Positions 18,193 through 27,321 are shown, counted from the first letter of the stretch. The stretch is 64,000 nucleotides of DNA from Desulfovibrio sp. TomC (GCF_000801335.2 NZ_JSEH01000004.1:62001-126000); one strand, 5' to 3'. Notes: generated by a model from the letters alone, not told the origin. Numbers and translations are program-made.

Positions 18193-19113
18193 CTACCGCG
18201 CTTCACCCTTTCTTTTCGCCACCAGCTCCCGCACCCGGCACACACCGCACACTTCCCCGGACGACGGAAAGCCGCACTGGGCGCAGGCATAGAGCGTATC
18301 CTGGCCCTCGCCCCGGGACGCACCCGCGAAATGGGGCCGGCCCTGGGTCAAAAACGCCTCGTAAAAGGCTGTTTTCTGGCCCGGGCTGCGGTCTTCGAGG
18401 TCGGCAAAGAGTTTTTTGTGGCCGGTGAAGCTGGCTCCGCCGCTGTAGGGGCAGGCGGCCTTCCAGTGGTTGATCCCTTTTAAAAAGCAGTAGGCCGCCG
18501 TCTCGAACTCCGTCACGCGGTACAGCGGCTTGATCTTGCGCACAAAGCGGCCCTCGCCCGGCAGGGTCGGACCCTGGGTGCCCAGATACTTGGCGTCCCA
18601 GCGCAGGGTGTTGGCGAAAAGCCGGGCCACCTCGTCGTCGAGATTGTGCCCGGTGGCCAGGGCGGCATAGCCGTTTTCATAGGCAAACCGGTTGAAGTAG
18701 TGGCGCTTGATCTTGCCGCACACGGCGCAGATGGGCCGGTGGACTGCATCCTTGACGTCGGGAATGGCCAGGCCGACCTCGGCCGTGCGCAGCACATGCA
18801 GCCGGAAGCCGTTATCCCGACAATACGACTCGGTGCGCTCACACACCGGATCGGACGAATCCGGGATGCCCAGATGTACATGCAGCCCGTCCACGTCGTG
18901 GCCGAGGTCGGAGAGCACCCGCATAAGGGCCAGTGAATCCTTGCCCCCGGACACCGCCACCAGCACCTTCTCGCCGGGTTTGATCATGGCGTAGCGCCGG
19001 ATGGCCGTTTCCACCTGCCGCTGGAAAAAAACCTCGAAACAGGTCGGGCAAAACCCGGCATGGTGGCTTGGCAGCTTCACCGCCGCCAGTTCGCCGCAGC
19101 GCTTGCACTTCAT
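18193..19113 (-). CDS. ttuA: TtuA/Ncs6-type tRNA thiolase (PP-loop ATPase)
   Basis: A 306-residue protein. The N-terminal zinc finger is MKCKRCGELA...FCPTCFE, followed by the PP-loop VAVSGGKDSLAL that adenylates the target uridine. A central CAVCGK and later CPYSG bind the Fe-S cluster or persulfide, and the C-terminal zinc finger is CAQCGFPSSGEVCGVC. This is the TIGR00269 architecture, distinct from TtcA. It thiolates tRNA (2-thiouridine at position 54 or 34). A ThiS-like sulfur carrier gene lies upstream on the same strand, the normal partner, separated by 270 bases with a dispersed repeat. Confidence 0.88.
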   Translation of the reverse strand: MKCKRCGELAAVKLPSHHAGFCPTCFEVFFQRQVETAIRRYAMIKPGEKVLVAVSGGKDSLALMRVLSDLGHDVDGLHVHLGIPDSSDPVCERTESYCRDNGFRLHVLRTAEVGLAIPDVKDAVHRPICAVCGKIKRHYFNRFAYENGYAALATGHNLDDEVARLFANTLRWDAKYLGTQGPTLPGEGRFVRKIKPLYRVTEFETAAYCFLKGINHWKAACPYSGGASFTGHKKLFADLEDRSPGQKTAFYEAFLTQGRPHFAGASRGEGQDTLYACAQCGFPSSGEVCGVCRVRELVAKRKGEAR

Positions 19114-19311
19114 ACTGTCAGTTTGTCCTTACTTGGAATATCGGATGTGTCCGAATGTCCGGTCAGTCCCGCCGTCCGTCCCGTCCGGGCATCGTGTCCC
19201 TGCAATCTATCCGTGTCAGCGTCCCTGACTCGTCGCCATGGTCCCTGGTCGAGCGCATGTTCAACGTGCGCACAACTGACTGGGGGAACTTCCCCTTGAC
19301 ACTTTCCCCTT

Positions 19312-19365
19312 GTCAGGGAGGGTCCGGGAGGGGGTTACCCCCTCCCGGCCGCCGGAGGCATCCCC
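19312..19365 (-). repeat. Dispersed GC palindrome repeat, variant
   Basis: GTCCGGGAGGGGGT-TACCCCCTCCCGGCCGCCGGAGGCATCC. The palindrome arms (CCGGGAGGGGGT / ACCCCCTCCCGG) differ from those of the other copies in sequence yet pair perfectly. It lies between the ThiS-like gene and ttuA, so it separates two genes expected to work together. Confidence 0.75.
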
Positions 19366-19387
19366 TTCCGCAACGACAGATATCCGG

Positions 19388-19585
19388 TTAACCCCGGGAG
19401 ACGACCCGGCGCACGGTGATCTCGTCGCCGGGCCGCAGGTGGCGGTCCGGGGTGAGCAGTTCGCCGTCGCGGATGATCAGGGCATCATTGACCCGAAGGT
19501 TAAGATTGTGGAGCAATTGGAGCACGGTCTTGAGTTTTGGGTAGATGACGGGCGGATTTTTGCCGTCGATAGTTACGGTTATCAT
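19388..19585 (-). CDS. ThiS/MoaD-like sulfur carrier, atypical C-terminus
   Basis: A 65-residue beta-grasp protein: MITVTIDGKN start, TVLQLLHNLNL helix, ALIIRDGELLTPDRHLRPGDEI core. It is the expected TtuB-type partner of the neighbouring TtuA-like enzyme. The family normally ends in Gly-Gly, which is adenylated and thiocarboxylated; here the last residues are VVSRG followed directly by TAA. Either this protein works differently, or the Gly-to-Arg change is a mutation or sequencing error. Confidence 0.8.
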   Translation of the reverse strand: MITVTIDGKNPPVIYPKLKTVLQLLHNLNLRVNDALIIRDGELLTPDRHLRPGDEITVRRVVSRG

Positions 19586-19730
19586 AGGCCGGCTGTGTAG
19601 CCCGGCCGGCTTTGGGAATCAAGCCGGGCCAGGGATGAAAACGGTTGACCGTAGAACGGGTTTTGCGCATAAGATTGAATTGTTCGACAGCCCTCCTGTC
19701 GATTTGTGCCGCATTGCAAGGAGTTTATCT

Positions 19731-20108
19731 ATGAGCGGGAAGATCTTGGTCGTCGATGACGAGAAGCATATCCGGATGCTCTATCAAGAGGAACTGGAAG
19801 GCGAAGGCTACCAGGTGGTTGTGTCGGACGGAGAGGACGCCATCCTGCCGCTTTTGGAGGAGGTATCGCCCGATGTGGTTGTCCTGGACATCAAACTCGG
19901 CGGAAATCGCTCGGGACTTGATCTGCTCCAGGAAATTCGCGGCAAGGATCAGGCCATCCCGGTCATCCTCAGCACCGCCTACGACAGCTTTCAACACGAT
20001 CTCAAGTCCATTGCCGCTGACTACTACGTGGTCAAGTCCGTGGATCTTGGCGAACTCAAGTCCAAAGTGGCGCAAGCCATGGCCAAGGCGACGGCCAGCG
20101 CGTCCTAG
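19731..20108 (+). CDS. Single-domain response regulator
   Basis: A 125-residue receiver with no output domain. It has the acidic pair in ILVVDDEKHIRM, phospho-acceptor Asp52 in VVVLDIKLGG, the switch Ser/Thr in VILSTAYDSF and Lys in YYVVKSVDL. GCAAGGAG lies before the ATG at 19731. Stand-alone receivers act in phosphorelays or in chemotaxis-like signalling; no kinase is adjacent. Confidence 0.92.
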   Translation: MSGKILVVDDEKHIRMLYQEELEGEGYQVVVSDGEDAILPLLEEVSPDVVVLDIKLGGNRSGLDLLQEIRGKDQAIPVILSTAYDSFQHDLKSIAADYYVVKSVDLGELKSKVAQAMAKATASAS

Positions 20109-20332
20109 GCCGGGCAACCCGTTACGCTTTCGCCAGGGAATGGGAGCCCATGAATTGAACTTCCAGGCGGCCCATGTCCCACTGTCCCGCATGGCGGGCA
20201 GCCGTCTGACGCAGCCGGGGCCGGCCGGGCCGATACCTGCCGGCCGGGCCCCGACATCGCCCATGTCCGGACCCTTGCACAGCACGGCTTAGTCCTTGCC
20301 CCGGCCGGGCGTTCGTGCTAGCCGCCATCTCC

Positions 20333-20977
20333 ATGTTTCCAGATATTGCACGCGCTATTCAGGAGATCGCACTGCTGCTCGTGCCCGTGCTCATGGGCGT
20401 CACCTTTCACGAGGTGGCCCACGGCTACGTGGCCAACTGGCTGGGCGATCCCACCCCCAAAATGGCCGGTCGACTGACTTTTAATCCCATCAAACACCTC
20501 GACGCCATCGGCGCGTTGGCCTTTCTGCTCACCCGCATGATCGGCTGGGCCAAACCCGTGCCCATCAATCCGCGCTACTTCCGCGACCCGGCCCGGGGCA
20601 TGATGCTCGTGGCCCTGGCCGGACCGGCCATGAACGTCCTTTTGGCCGTCGGCTTCGCCCTGGTCATCCGCCTTGTGGAATATGCCGCCATGGGTGTCAT
20701 GCCAGGCACAACCGCCTACAGTATCCTCGAACCGCTCCTGTACATCTGCGCCGCCGGCGTCCAGGTCAATCTGGCCCTGGCCTTTTTCAATATGCTCCCC
20801 GTGCCGCCCCTGGACGGCAGCAACGTGCTGGCCGCCTTCCTGCCGCCCCAGCTCGCCGACCGCTACATGGAGCTTGGCCGGTGGGGCTTTTTCCTGCTGC
20901 TGCTTCTGGCCGTAACCGGCATCCTCGGCCGGCTTATCCTGCCGGTCGTCAGCTACTTTACCCATCTGTTGCTGTAG
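20333..20977 (+). CDS. Site-2 protease family membrane protein (M50)
   Basis: A 214-residue protein with about five membrane segments and no PDZ domain. The metal site is TFHEVAHGYVANWLGDPTP (HExxH), with the third ligand in MLPVPPLDGSNVL (NxxPxxxLDG). GRLTFNPIKHLDAIG is the family linker. I start at ATG 20333; a GTG at 20315 is also in frame and neither has a good ribosome site. trpS follows 57 bases later, a linkage I recall from other Desulfovibrio genomes. The substrate is unknown. Confidence 0.9.
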   Translation: MFPDIARAIQEIALLLVPVLMGVTFHEVAHGYVANWLGDPTPKMAGRLTFNPIKHLDAIGALAFLLTRMIGWAKPVPINPRYFRDPARGMMLVALAGPAMNVLLAVGFALVIRLVEYAAMGVMPGTTAYSILEPLLYICAAGVQVNLALAFFNMLPVPPLDGSNVLAAFLPPQLADRYMELGRWGFFLLLLLAVTGILGRLILPVVSYFTHLLL

Positions 20978-21033
20978 GTCGCGGCCTGCGCGCCGCTTTT
21001 TCATCCCCCCGACGACCCAATGGAATATCGATC

Positions 21034-22041
21034 ATGAGCGAAAATGCCCCCAAGGAAAACAGACGGATCGTCTCCGGTATGCGCCCCACCGGAGCCTTGC
21101 ACCTCGGCCACTACTTCGGCGTGCTCAAAAACTGGATCGACCTGCAAGACAGCCACGAATGCTACTTCTTCGTGGCCGACTGGCATGCGCTGACCACCGA
21201 ATACGCCGATCCCAAACGCATCAAAGGCTTTGTGCCCGATCTGGTCAAAGATTGGGTGGCCGGCGGACTCGATCCGCAAAAGTGCGTGATTTTCCAGCAG
21301 TCCCAGGTCAAGGAACACGCCGAGCTGCACCTGCTCCTGTCCATGACCACCCCCGTGCCCTGGCTGGAACGCTGCCCCACCTATAAGGACCAGCTCCAGG
21401 AATTGGCCGCCAAGGAACTCAATACCTACGGCTTCCTTGGCTATCCCGTGCTCATGGCCTCGGATATCCTCCTCTACAAGGCAGGCTTCGTGCCCGTCGG
21501 CCTCGACCAGCTGCCCCACCTGGAGTTGACCCGGGAAATTGCCCGTCGGGCCAATAATCTCTACGGCAACTTCTTCGTCGAACCCCAGGCCTTGCTCACT
21601 CCGGATTCGAAACTGCCCGGTCTCGACGGCCGCAAAATGAGCAAAAGCTACGGCAACGCCATCGGTCTGTCCGAAGAGCCCAATGCCATGAAGAAAAAAG
21701 TCATGAGCATGCTCACCTGCGAAAAACGCGCCCGGCTGACCGACCCCGGCGATCCCAAGGAATGCAACCTCTTTCCCTACCACGAGCTGCTCACCGACGC
21801 CGCCCGGTTGCCCGAAATCATCGACGGTTGCACCCACGCCACCTGGGGCTGCGGCGACTGCAAAAAGCTGCTCGTCGAATCCATGAACGCTTTCCTCGAA
21901 CCCATCCGCGATCGCCGCAAAGCCTTCGATAAAGACCCCAACCTCGTCTGGGATATCCTGGCAGCCGGCAATACCGTGGCCCGCGCCCGGGCAAGCCGCA
22001 ATCTGGATGCGCTGAAAAAGAAACTCAATTTTGTTTTTTGA
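21034..22041 (+). CDS. trpS: Tryptophanyl-tRNA synthetase
   Basis: A 335-residue class I synthetase with MRPTGALHLGHYFGVL (HIGH-type motif GALHLGHY), DRKMSKSYGNAI (KMSKS) and the tryptophan pocket segment. It charges tRNA-Trp. The ATG at 21034 follows the site-2 protease by 57 bases. The 3' end leads within 40 bases into the large multi-hairpin element at 22081. Confidence 0.97.
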   Translation: MSENAPKENRRIVSGMRPTGALHLGHYFGVLKNWIDLQDSHECYFFVADWHALTTEYADPKRIKGFVPDLVKDWVAGGLDPQKCVIFQQSQVKEHAELHLLLSMTTPVPWLERCPTYKDQLQELAAKELNTYGFLGYPVLMASDILLYKAGFVPVGLDQLPHLELTREIARRANNLYGNFFVEPQALLTPDSKLPGLDGRKMSKSYGNAIGLSEEPNAMKKKVMSMLTCEKRARLTDPGDPKECNLFPYHELLTDAARLPEIIDGCTHATWGCGDCKKLLVESMNAFLEPIRDRRKAFDKDPNLVWDILAAGNTVARARASRNLDALKKKLNFVF

Positions 22042-22200
22042 GTGGAGCGGGGTGAAGTGAAGTGAGGAAGAGGGAAGGCAGAAGATGCCTCCGGCGGCCG
22101 GGGGGATGATCCCCCCGGACCCCTCGATAGGGGGCCGGGATATTGGGAAGCGGGTGGGGGCGTCGTCTGCGGCGGGAGCCGGAGGCGGAGCGAAGAAAAT

Positions 22201-22271
22201 CGGGTCTGGATTTCGGGCGCTGGGTCCGACGCGGAAGCCGCGCCAGACCCAGCGCCCGAAATCCAGACCCG
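22201..22271. repeat. Hairpin H1 of element copy 1
   Basis: A 26 bp perfect stem (22201-22226 with 22246-22271). The 19-base loop contains a nested GCGG-AAG-CCGC mini-hairpin. In copy 2 the arm bases differ but still pair. Confidence 0.85.
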
Positions 22272-22280
22272 AACTCGCCA

Positions 22281-22334
22281 GCGGCCTTTGGCCGTTTGCG
22301 CAAGCAAAGCCTTGCGCAAACGGCCAAGGGCCGC
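22281..22334. repeat. Hairpin H2 of element copy 1
   Basis: A 24-position stem (22281-22304 with 22311-22334) with one G-T wobble and loop CAAAGC, followed by ATTTTG. It has the shape of a strong terminator for trpS transcription. Confidence 0.85.
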
Positions 22335-22515
22335 ATTTTGTTGGCGAAAGAGCAACCAGACAGGGTGAAGCCAAAGCAGGAGCCCAGCGACCTTAGGTAT
22401 TCTGGACTGGAATGAAAGTTGTTTCATGACGTCCATCAACAGTCTTGTTTCTTTGCCTGACCGGGTGGACCCAAAAGCACCAACGCCCTTGTCTTCCTGC
22501 CTTTCCGGGCGAACC

Positions 22516-22588
22516 GGTTGGTTGCAATTGGGGCCGCCGTGCTCCCCGCGCTTCGCGGGGAGCACGGCGGCCCCAATTGCAACCAACC
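22516..22588. repeat. Hairpin H3 of element copy 1
   Basis: A 35 bp perfect stem (22516-22550 with 22554-22588) around the loop CTT. This is far longer than any transcription terminator needs. It is the longest perfect inverted repeat I found in the window. Confidence 0.9.
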
Positions 22589-22799
22589 ATGCGGCACAGC
22601 CGCCAAGCGCCTCCGCGCCTCACAGTCCTCCCAGACTGCCGCGTTCGCAACAGCTCCTTATCCAGACCGCGCCATGCGCCCCATCCAGGGGGTCCGGGGG
22701 GGATGATCCCCCCCGGTGGGTCCAGGGCAACGCCCTGGCAGGTCCAGGACAGCGTCCCGGCGGGGTCCGGGGCAGCGCCCCGGCTCTTCATTCCCGTCC

Positions 22800-25244
22800 T
22801 CATCGCTGCGTCTCCACGCGCTTGATGTTCCCTTCGCCGTCAACCCGGACAGTGACTGCGCCGTTGCGGTTGGTGGCGTAGGTGGCGCAACCGAGGCGGG
22901 CCAGGGCGTCGAAGACTTTACCGGACGGGTAGGGGCCGGAGTCGCCGGCGCTGGCGATGGCTACTTTGGGAGCGACGGCGGCGTAGAACCGCTTGGCGAA
23001 GCTTGATGATGAGCCGTGGTGGGGGACGACGAGGATATCGGCCTGGAGGGTGTGTCCTTGGGCGGCGAGTTTTCGCAGCACGCGGGTTTCGGCATCGCCG
23101 GGGAACAGCGCCAGGCCGTGGCCGTTTTGGGTCAGGCGCAGGATGAGGGAGCCGTTGTTGGTGTTGCGGTCGTCGTCCGGGCCGGGGTGGAGGACTTCGA
23201 TGGCGAGGCCGTCTCCGAGGTCGACGGCGTCGCCGGCGGCCAGGGAGTGTTGGGGGATGGCCCGTTTGGCGAGGGCGGCAGCGATGGGGGCGGCCAGATC
23301 GCCTTCGGGGGTGCCGCCGTTGTCGTACCAGGCGTCGACGGTAAAGCGGGTGAGCAGGGAGACGAAGCCTTTGACGTGGTCGCTGTGGGGGTGGCTGGCG
23401 AAGGCCAGGTCGATATGCGGCGGGCGTCCGTCGGTGAGGCTTGCGCCGACAACGGCCCGGCCCACGTCGAAGCTGCCGAACAGGCCGCCGGCGTCGATGA
23501 GCAGGCGGCGGCCGCCGGGGATGGCGACAGCCACGGACTGCCCCTGGCCCACGTCGAAGACGGTGACGCTGACGTCTGGCTGGCTGTCTTCAATGCAGTG
23601 CAGGGCGGTTGGCGCAAGAAGCAGGAGGAGGCTTGCGGCCAGGCCTGCCCTGGGCAGGGCGCGGCCGGCGGCGGCCAGGGCCAGGATGGCGAGCAGGCCG
23701 TAGCAGCCGATGATTTGGGGCCAGGTGGGGCGAAGGACGGCGTGGGAGACGAGGAGCCCTTGGGCGTCGAAGGCGGCCAGGGCGCGCATGAGCCAGGCGC
23801 AGCAGTCGGCTCCGGCGGTAAGGAGCAGGGAGGCAGCCGGTTCCAGGCCCGGCACGGCGGCCAGGGCTGCGCCGCCAAGGACGAGCGGCATGACCACGCC
23901 CCCGAGGATCGGCAGCCACAGGAGGTTGATCCAGGGATTGAAGGGCCAGTCGCCAAAGAGCCGGGCGAGGAGCGGCAGGACGGCGGCTTCGGCCGTGATG
24001 CTGGTCCACAGGACGCCAAGCGTCCAGAGGAGGGCGGTGCGCGGCAGGCCCGAGCCGGGGATGCGCCGGGTAAGCCGGACAAAGGGCGGCCAGAAGACAG
24101 CGATGCCGGCCACGGCCAGGGCGGAGAGTTGCAGGCTGGCGCTGAAAACGGCCAGGGGCGAGACGATCAAAAAGACGGCCAGGGCCAGGAACAGGCCGTC
24201 AAAGAGGGCCTTGTCGCGGCGAAGGAGCAGCATAAGCCCGAAGGCGGCGAACATGAGGCCGGCTCGCACGAGCGAAGGCGAGGCCCCGCCGATCCAGCAG
24301 TAGGCGACAACGAGGGGCGCGGACACGAGGACAATGAGCAGAGGGCGGGGAAGACGCAGGTAGACGCCCGGGGTGATCCTGCCGAGGCCAAGGACCAGGG
24401 CCGTAGCCAGGGCGACCACATAGCCGACGTTCATGCCGGACAGGGCCAGGGTATGGGCCAGGGATGCCCGGCGCACCAGATCGAGGTCGTCCTCGGTGAA
24501 ACCGGATTTGTCGTCGAAGAGCAGGGCCGGCACCATGGCCCGTCCGGCCTTGGCGGCCTCGTCGAGGCTGGGCGCGTCAGGGGGCAGGGCCAGGGCGGCG
24601 GCGATACGGGCGCGAAGGGCCTGTCGCCAGGTGGCCAGGACATTGTGCCCCTGGGACAATCGCGTGACCTGGGCGCGGTCGCCTCGGGCGAAGGTACGGA
24701 AGAAGACGCCGTCCAGGCGACGCAGGAAGGCGAAATCGGTGGCGCCGGGATTGGCAAAGCCGCTGGTTGGGCGCATTCGGCCGGTGACGGCCAGGACATC
24801 GCCGGGCACGGGATCAAAGACCGGGTGGTCGATGGTGACGGCCAGCCGGCCGGGCAGGGGAGTCTCCTGGCACTCGCCCCCGGTCAGACGCACCGCTTCG
24901 AGTAAAACGGCCTGTCGGTTGCCGGGGCGGGGATCGACCTCAATGACCCGGCCCGTGGCGGTGACGGGTTGGACCTTGGCCAGACAGGCCGGCGTCGTAT
25001 CCGGGGGCGTGGGCATGGCCAGAAAACCGGCTCCAAGGCCCAGGGCAAAGGCGAGGAGAAAGGCGGCCAGACGCGGGGTGCCGGCCATGGGGCGCGGGAA
25101 CAGGAGCAGCAGGAATAAAGCGCACAAGGCCGGCAGGAAAAAAGCCACGGCCAAAATGCCGGCGGCATAGGCCAGCAGGCAGGGTTGCCAGGGGAGCAGG
25201 GGCGGCATTCCCCTGGGCGTGGGACGCGGCACTGATGCTTGCAC
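22800..25244 (-). CDS. comEC: ComEC/Rec2 DNA-uptake channel
   Basis: An 814-residue inner-membrane protein with three parts: an N-terminal soluble domain (DUF4131, about 70-190), the multi-span Competence domain containing HTLALSGMNVGYVVALA (about 260-520), and a C-terminal metallo-beta-lactamase domain with SHPHSDHVKG (HxHxDH) and VVPHHGSSSSF. It should transport single-stranded DNA into the cytoplasm. All three domains are present and the length is normal. It lies convergent to trpS across the multi-hairpin element. The start at 25244 puts a short leader before the first membrane span and could be shifted slightly. Confidence 0.95.
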   Translation of the reverse strand: MQASVPRPTPRGMPPLLPWQPCLLAYAAGILAVAFFLPALCALFLLLLFPRPMAGTPRLAAFLLAFALGLGAGFLAMPTPPDTTPACLAKVQPVTATGRVIEVDPRPGNRQAVLLEAVRLTGGECQETPLPGRLAVTIDHPVFDPVPGDVLAVTGRMRPTSGFANPGATDFAFLRRLDGVFFRTFARGDRAQVTRLSQGHNVLATWRQALRARIAAALALPPDAPSLDEAAKAGRAMVPALLFDDKSGFTEDDLDLVRRASLAHTLALSGMNVGYVVALATALVLGLGRITPGVYLRLPRPLLIVLVSAPLVVAYCWIGGASPSLVRAGLMFAAFGLMLLLRRDKALFDGLFLALAVFLIVSPLAVFSASLQLSALAVAGIAVFWPPFVRLTRRIPGSGLPRTALLWTLGVLWTSITAEAAVLPLLARLFGDWPFNPWINLLWLPILGGVVMPLVLGGAALAAVPGLEPAASLLLTAGADCCAWLMRALAAFDAQGLLVSHAVLRPTWPQIIGCYGLLAILALAAAGRALPRAGLAASLLLLLAPTALHCIEDSQPDVSVTVFDVGQGQSVAVAIPGGRRLLIDAGGLFGSFDVGRAVVGASLTDGRPPHIDLAFASHPHSDHVKGFVSLLTRFTVDAWYDNGGTPEGDLAAPIAAALAKRAIPQHSLAAGDAVDLGDGLAIEVLHPGPDDDRNTNNGSLILRLTQNGHGLALFPGDAETRVLRKLAAQGHTLQADILVVPHHGSSSSFAKRFYAAVAPKVAIASAGDSGPYPSGKVFDALARLGCATYATNRNGAVTVRVDGEGNIKRVETQR

Positions 25245-25410
25245 AGAACTGTCCGTTTTCCGTCACGAAACCTGTGGGGAGTTGTAGGAAGCTTGGCCAA
25301 TCGAGGCAAGCATGGCGTGACCTGGGCTGGCTGCTTGTCACCGCTTCCGCTTGGGGGTAAAGCTGCTAACGAATCCCGGTACCCGCACATCGGTGCACAA
25401 AGGAGCAGGC

Positions 25411-25752
25411 ATGGTCCGTCACATCATTTTAGTTTGCATACTCGCTTGTATCGGCCTTACGGGCTGCGCCAAGATCAAACCCATCATGATCCCCCAGGAA
25501 TTTGAAGCGGATTGTCGCCGCAATGCTTACGGGGCCGATGCCGCCTGCGCCGCCAAGGTCTGCGAGGTGTACCAAGCCGTTGTCACCGATTATTATGAGG
25601 ATATGGAAGGGTGCTATGCCGCCTGCAAGGATCGGGCAGTCTCCCTGGAGGCCGGCGCGGGCAACCAGTGCCAGGCGAAAATCACAGCGGCCAAGAATAC
25701 CTGCCGCGATTTCTGCAACCGCAAATTCTATCGCTGCAACTGCGCGAAATAA
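25411..25752 (+). CDS. Cysteine-rich small lipoprotein
   Basis: A 113-residue protein with the signal peptide MVRHIILVCILACIGLTGC and a lipobox cysteine at 19. The mature part contains about ten further cysteines in spaced pairs (CAAKVC, CYAAC, CRDFC, CNC), suggesting a disulfide-rich or metal-binding envelope protein. AAAGGAG precedes the ATG. It resembles the lipoprotein at 38906 in length and in a Tyr-x(7)-Cys-x(3)-Cys pattern. The function is unknown. Confidence 0.8.
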   Translation: MVRHIILVCILACIGLTGCAKIKPIMIPQEFEADCRRNAYGADAACAAKVCEVYQAVVTDYYEDMEGCYAACKDRAVSLEAGAGNQCQAKITAAKNTCRDFCNRKFYRCNCAK

Positions 25753-25806
25753 CGGATCCCCACGTCGTCCCGGGACGACGACAACAGCATCGACAAGGAG
25801 TACCCC

Positions 25807-26394
25807 ATGGCGGTCAAAAGAATTCTCATGCTTGTTGGTGATTACGTTGAAGACTACGAAGTGATGGTCCCCTACCAGATGCTGGTCATGGTCGGCCATG
25901 CCGTCTCGACGGTGTGTCCGGGCAAGAAAGCCGGCGAAACCGTGCGCACTGCGGTCCACGATTTCGAAGGCGACCAGACCTACAGTGAAAAACCCGGCCA
26001 TAATTTTGGACTCAACACCGACTTCGACGTCATTGACCCGGCCAACTTCGACGCCCTGGTCATTCCCGGCGGACGCGCCCCGGAATATATCCGCTTAAAT
26101 CCCCGCGTCATCGAAATCGTCAAGCATTTCGGAGCGGCCAAAAAACCCATCGCCGCAGTCTGCCACGGCCAGCAGGTACTTGTTGCCGCTGACGTTATCG
26201 CCGGTTGCCAGTGCATGGCCTACCCCGCGGTACAGCCCGATATCGAACGCGCCGGAGCGACCTACGTCGCTCCCAACGACACCTTCACCAACGCCGTCAC
26301 CTGCGGCAACATCGTAACGGCCCCGGCCTGGCCCGCCCACCCGCAATGGATGCGCCAGTTCCTGGAGCTTCTTGGCAGCAAAATCGAAGCCTAA
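25807..26394 (+). CDS. DJ-1/PfpI family protein
   Basis: A 195-residue cytoplasmic protein of the class I glutamine-amidotransferase-like fold. The nucleophile elbow is Cys119-His120 in AAVCHGQQVL, and an upstream acidic residue lies in GDYVEDYEV. Members act as glyoxalase-III/deglycase-like enzymes, chaperones or proteases; sequence alone does not decide. CAAGGAG precedes the ATG. The gene is 54 bases after the Cys-rich lipoprotein and may share its transcript. A terminator follows. Confidence 0.92.
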   Translation: MAVKRILMLVGDYVEDYEVMVPYQMLVMVGHAVSTVCPGKKAGETVRTAVHDFEGDQTYSEKPGHNFGLNTDFDVIDPANFDALVIPGGRAPEYIRLNPRVIEIVKHFGAAKKPIAAVCHGQQVLVAADVIAGCQCMAYPAVQPDIERAGATYVAPNDTFTNAVTCGNIVTAPAWPAHPQWMRQFLELLGSKIEA

Positions 26395-26440
26395 AGGCGG
26401 CGTTGCCGAGACGGTGAACGCCGTCTTTGGCGCAGCATGC

Positions 26441-26486
26441 CGGGGAGGAGGCGGATTTGCCGAATCCTCCCCGACACCCCCCCCTT
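26441..26486 (+). terminator. Terminator after the DJ-1 family gene
   Basis: CGGGGAGGA pairs with TCCTCCCCG around an inner CGG-x-CCG stem; a C-run and TTTTTT follow. Confidence 0.7.
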
Positions 26487-26570
26487 TTTTCCCCGGCCCA
26501 ACGATGGTATAGCCCTTGGCGATGACCGGCCCGGCAGCGGCCCGACCGCCCGCCGGCGCAATGAGGCGCT

Positions 26571-26990
26571 ATGATTGACACGACCAAGTTTGAACGAGTG
26601 CGGCAAATTATAGGCGATTTCGCCGTGAATAAAGGGAAAGTGCTCCTGCTCGTTTCCTTTCTGCTCTTTATCGTCGCAGCCTACTATGTCATGGATTTCA
26701 TCACCGAAGACAGCCTGGCGGTAAAATACAAAAAGACCACCGCCCTGGTCGAAGAAGTCCAGGAAACCAAGAATGTTCTCACCATCGTCACCAGCCAGGG
26801 CTTTTTCGTCGTCGATCCTGGCTTGCGCTCGGATAAATTCAAAAATATTGGCGACTTTTTCCGCAAGGTCAAAGAAGATGGGTCCCCCGTGCGCATCGAC
26901 TACAAAGACGTTGGCAACGACAAGGTTATTGAAAATGTTTTCTATCGGGCCGAGTCCAATAAATTCGGCAAGATAGGGTCGCTTAAGTAG
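26571..26990 (+). CDS. Hypothetical single-span membrane protein
   Basis: A 139-residue protein with a short cytoplasmic N-terminus, one membrane span at about 24-44 (LLLVSFLLFIVAAYYVMDFI), and a periplasmic domain of about 95 residues with charged beta-like segments (VLTIVTSQGFFVVDPGL). No cysteines or catalytic motifs are visible. Codon use is less GC-rich than its neighbours. It ends 18 bases before copy 2 of the large element. I do not recognise the family. Confidence 0.75.
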   Translation: MIDTTKFERVRQIIGDFAVNKGKVLLLVSFLLFIVAAYYVMDFITEDSLAVKYKKTTALVEEVQETKNVLTIVTSQGFFVVDPGLRSDKFKNIGDFFRKVKEDGSPVRIDYKDVGNDKVIENVFYRAESNKFGKIGSLK

Positions 26991-27128
26991 CCGTTGCCGG
27001 CAAAGGCGGAAGATGCCTCCGGCGGCCGGGGGGATGATCCCCCCGGACCCCTCGTTGGGGGGATTTGGCAAGTGGGTTGTAGGTGCCGGCGGTGACGGGA
27101 GTCGGAGGCGGAGCGAAGCGAAGAGAAT

Positions 27129-27199
27129 CGGGTCTGGCTTTCGGGTGCCGGGTCCGACGCGGAAGCCGCGCCAGCCCCGGCGCCCGAAAGCCAGACCCG
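27129..27199. repeat. Hairpin H1 of element copy 2
   Basis: A 24-position stem (27129-27152 with 27176-27199) with one G-T wobble. The loop has the same GCGG-AAG-CCGC core as copy 1. The A-T pair in the GGATTTC arm of copy 1 is a C-G pair here. Confidence 0.85.
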
Positions 27200-27208
27200 A
27201 ACTCGCCA

Positions 27209-27262
27209 GCGGCCCTGGGGCTTTTGCGCAACCAAAGCCTTGCGCAAAAGCCCCAGGGCCGC
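27209..27262. repeat. Hairpin H2 of element copy 2
   Basis: A 23 bp perfect stem (27209-27231 with 27240-27262) followed by ATTTTTTG. The middle of each arm (CTGGGGCTTTT) is different from copy 1 (TTTGGCCGTTT), with matching changes on the other arm. It is a strong intrinsic-terminator shape for the upstream gene. Confidence 0.85.
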
Positions 27263-27321
27263 ATTTTTTGAGTCAGCGTCTACGCTTTCAACAGGGTTGG
27301 TTTTTTTCTTCCGGGCGAACC

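Larger units (their letters stand above)
22081..22790. repeat. Large multi-hairpin element, copy 1
   Basis: A non-coding block between the convergent trpS and comEC genes. Order: GATGCCTCCGGCGG module with a G6-ATGAT-C6 palindrome (22081-22125); hairpin H1 (22201-22271); hairpin H2 (22281-22334); a variable spacer of about 180 bases; hairpin H3 (22516-22588); a stretch of about 90 bases conserved with copy 2; and a right end with G/C palindromes plus CCAGGGCAACGCCCTGG and GGGGCAGCGCCCC. The same order occurs at 27009-27607. No frame in it resembles a known protein. Confidence 0.85.

Noticed and set aside
22426-22881. Protein-coding genes within the large hairpin element
   Set aside because: Overlapping frames exist in several phases on both strands because the palindromes lack stops. 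None has a ribosome site or a recognisable domain, and frames are not kept between the two copies.
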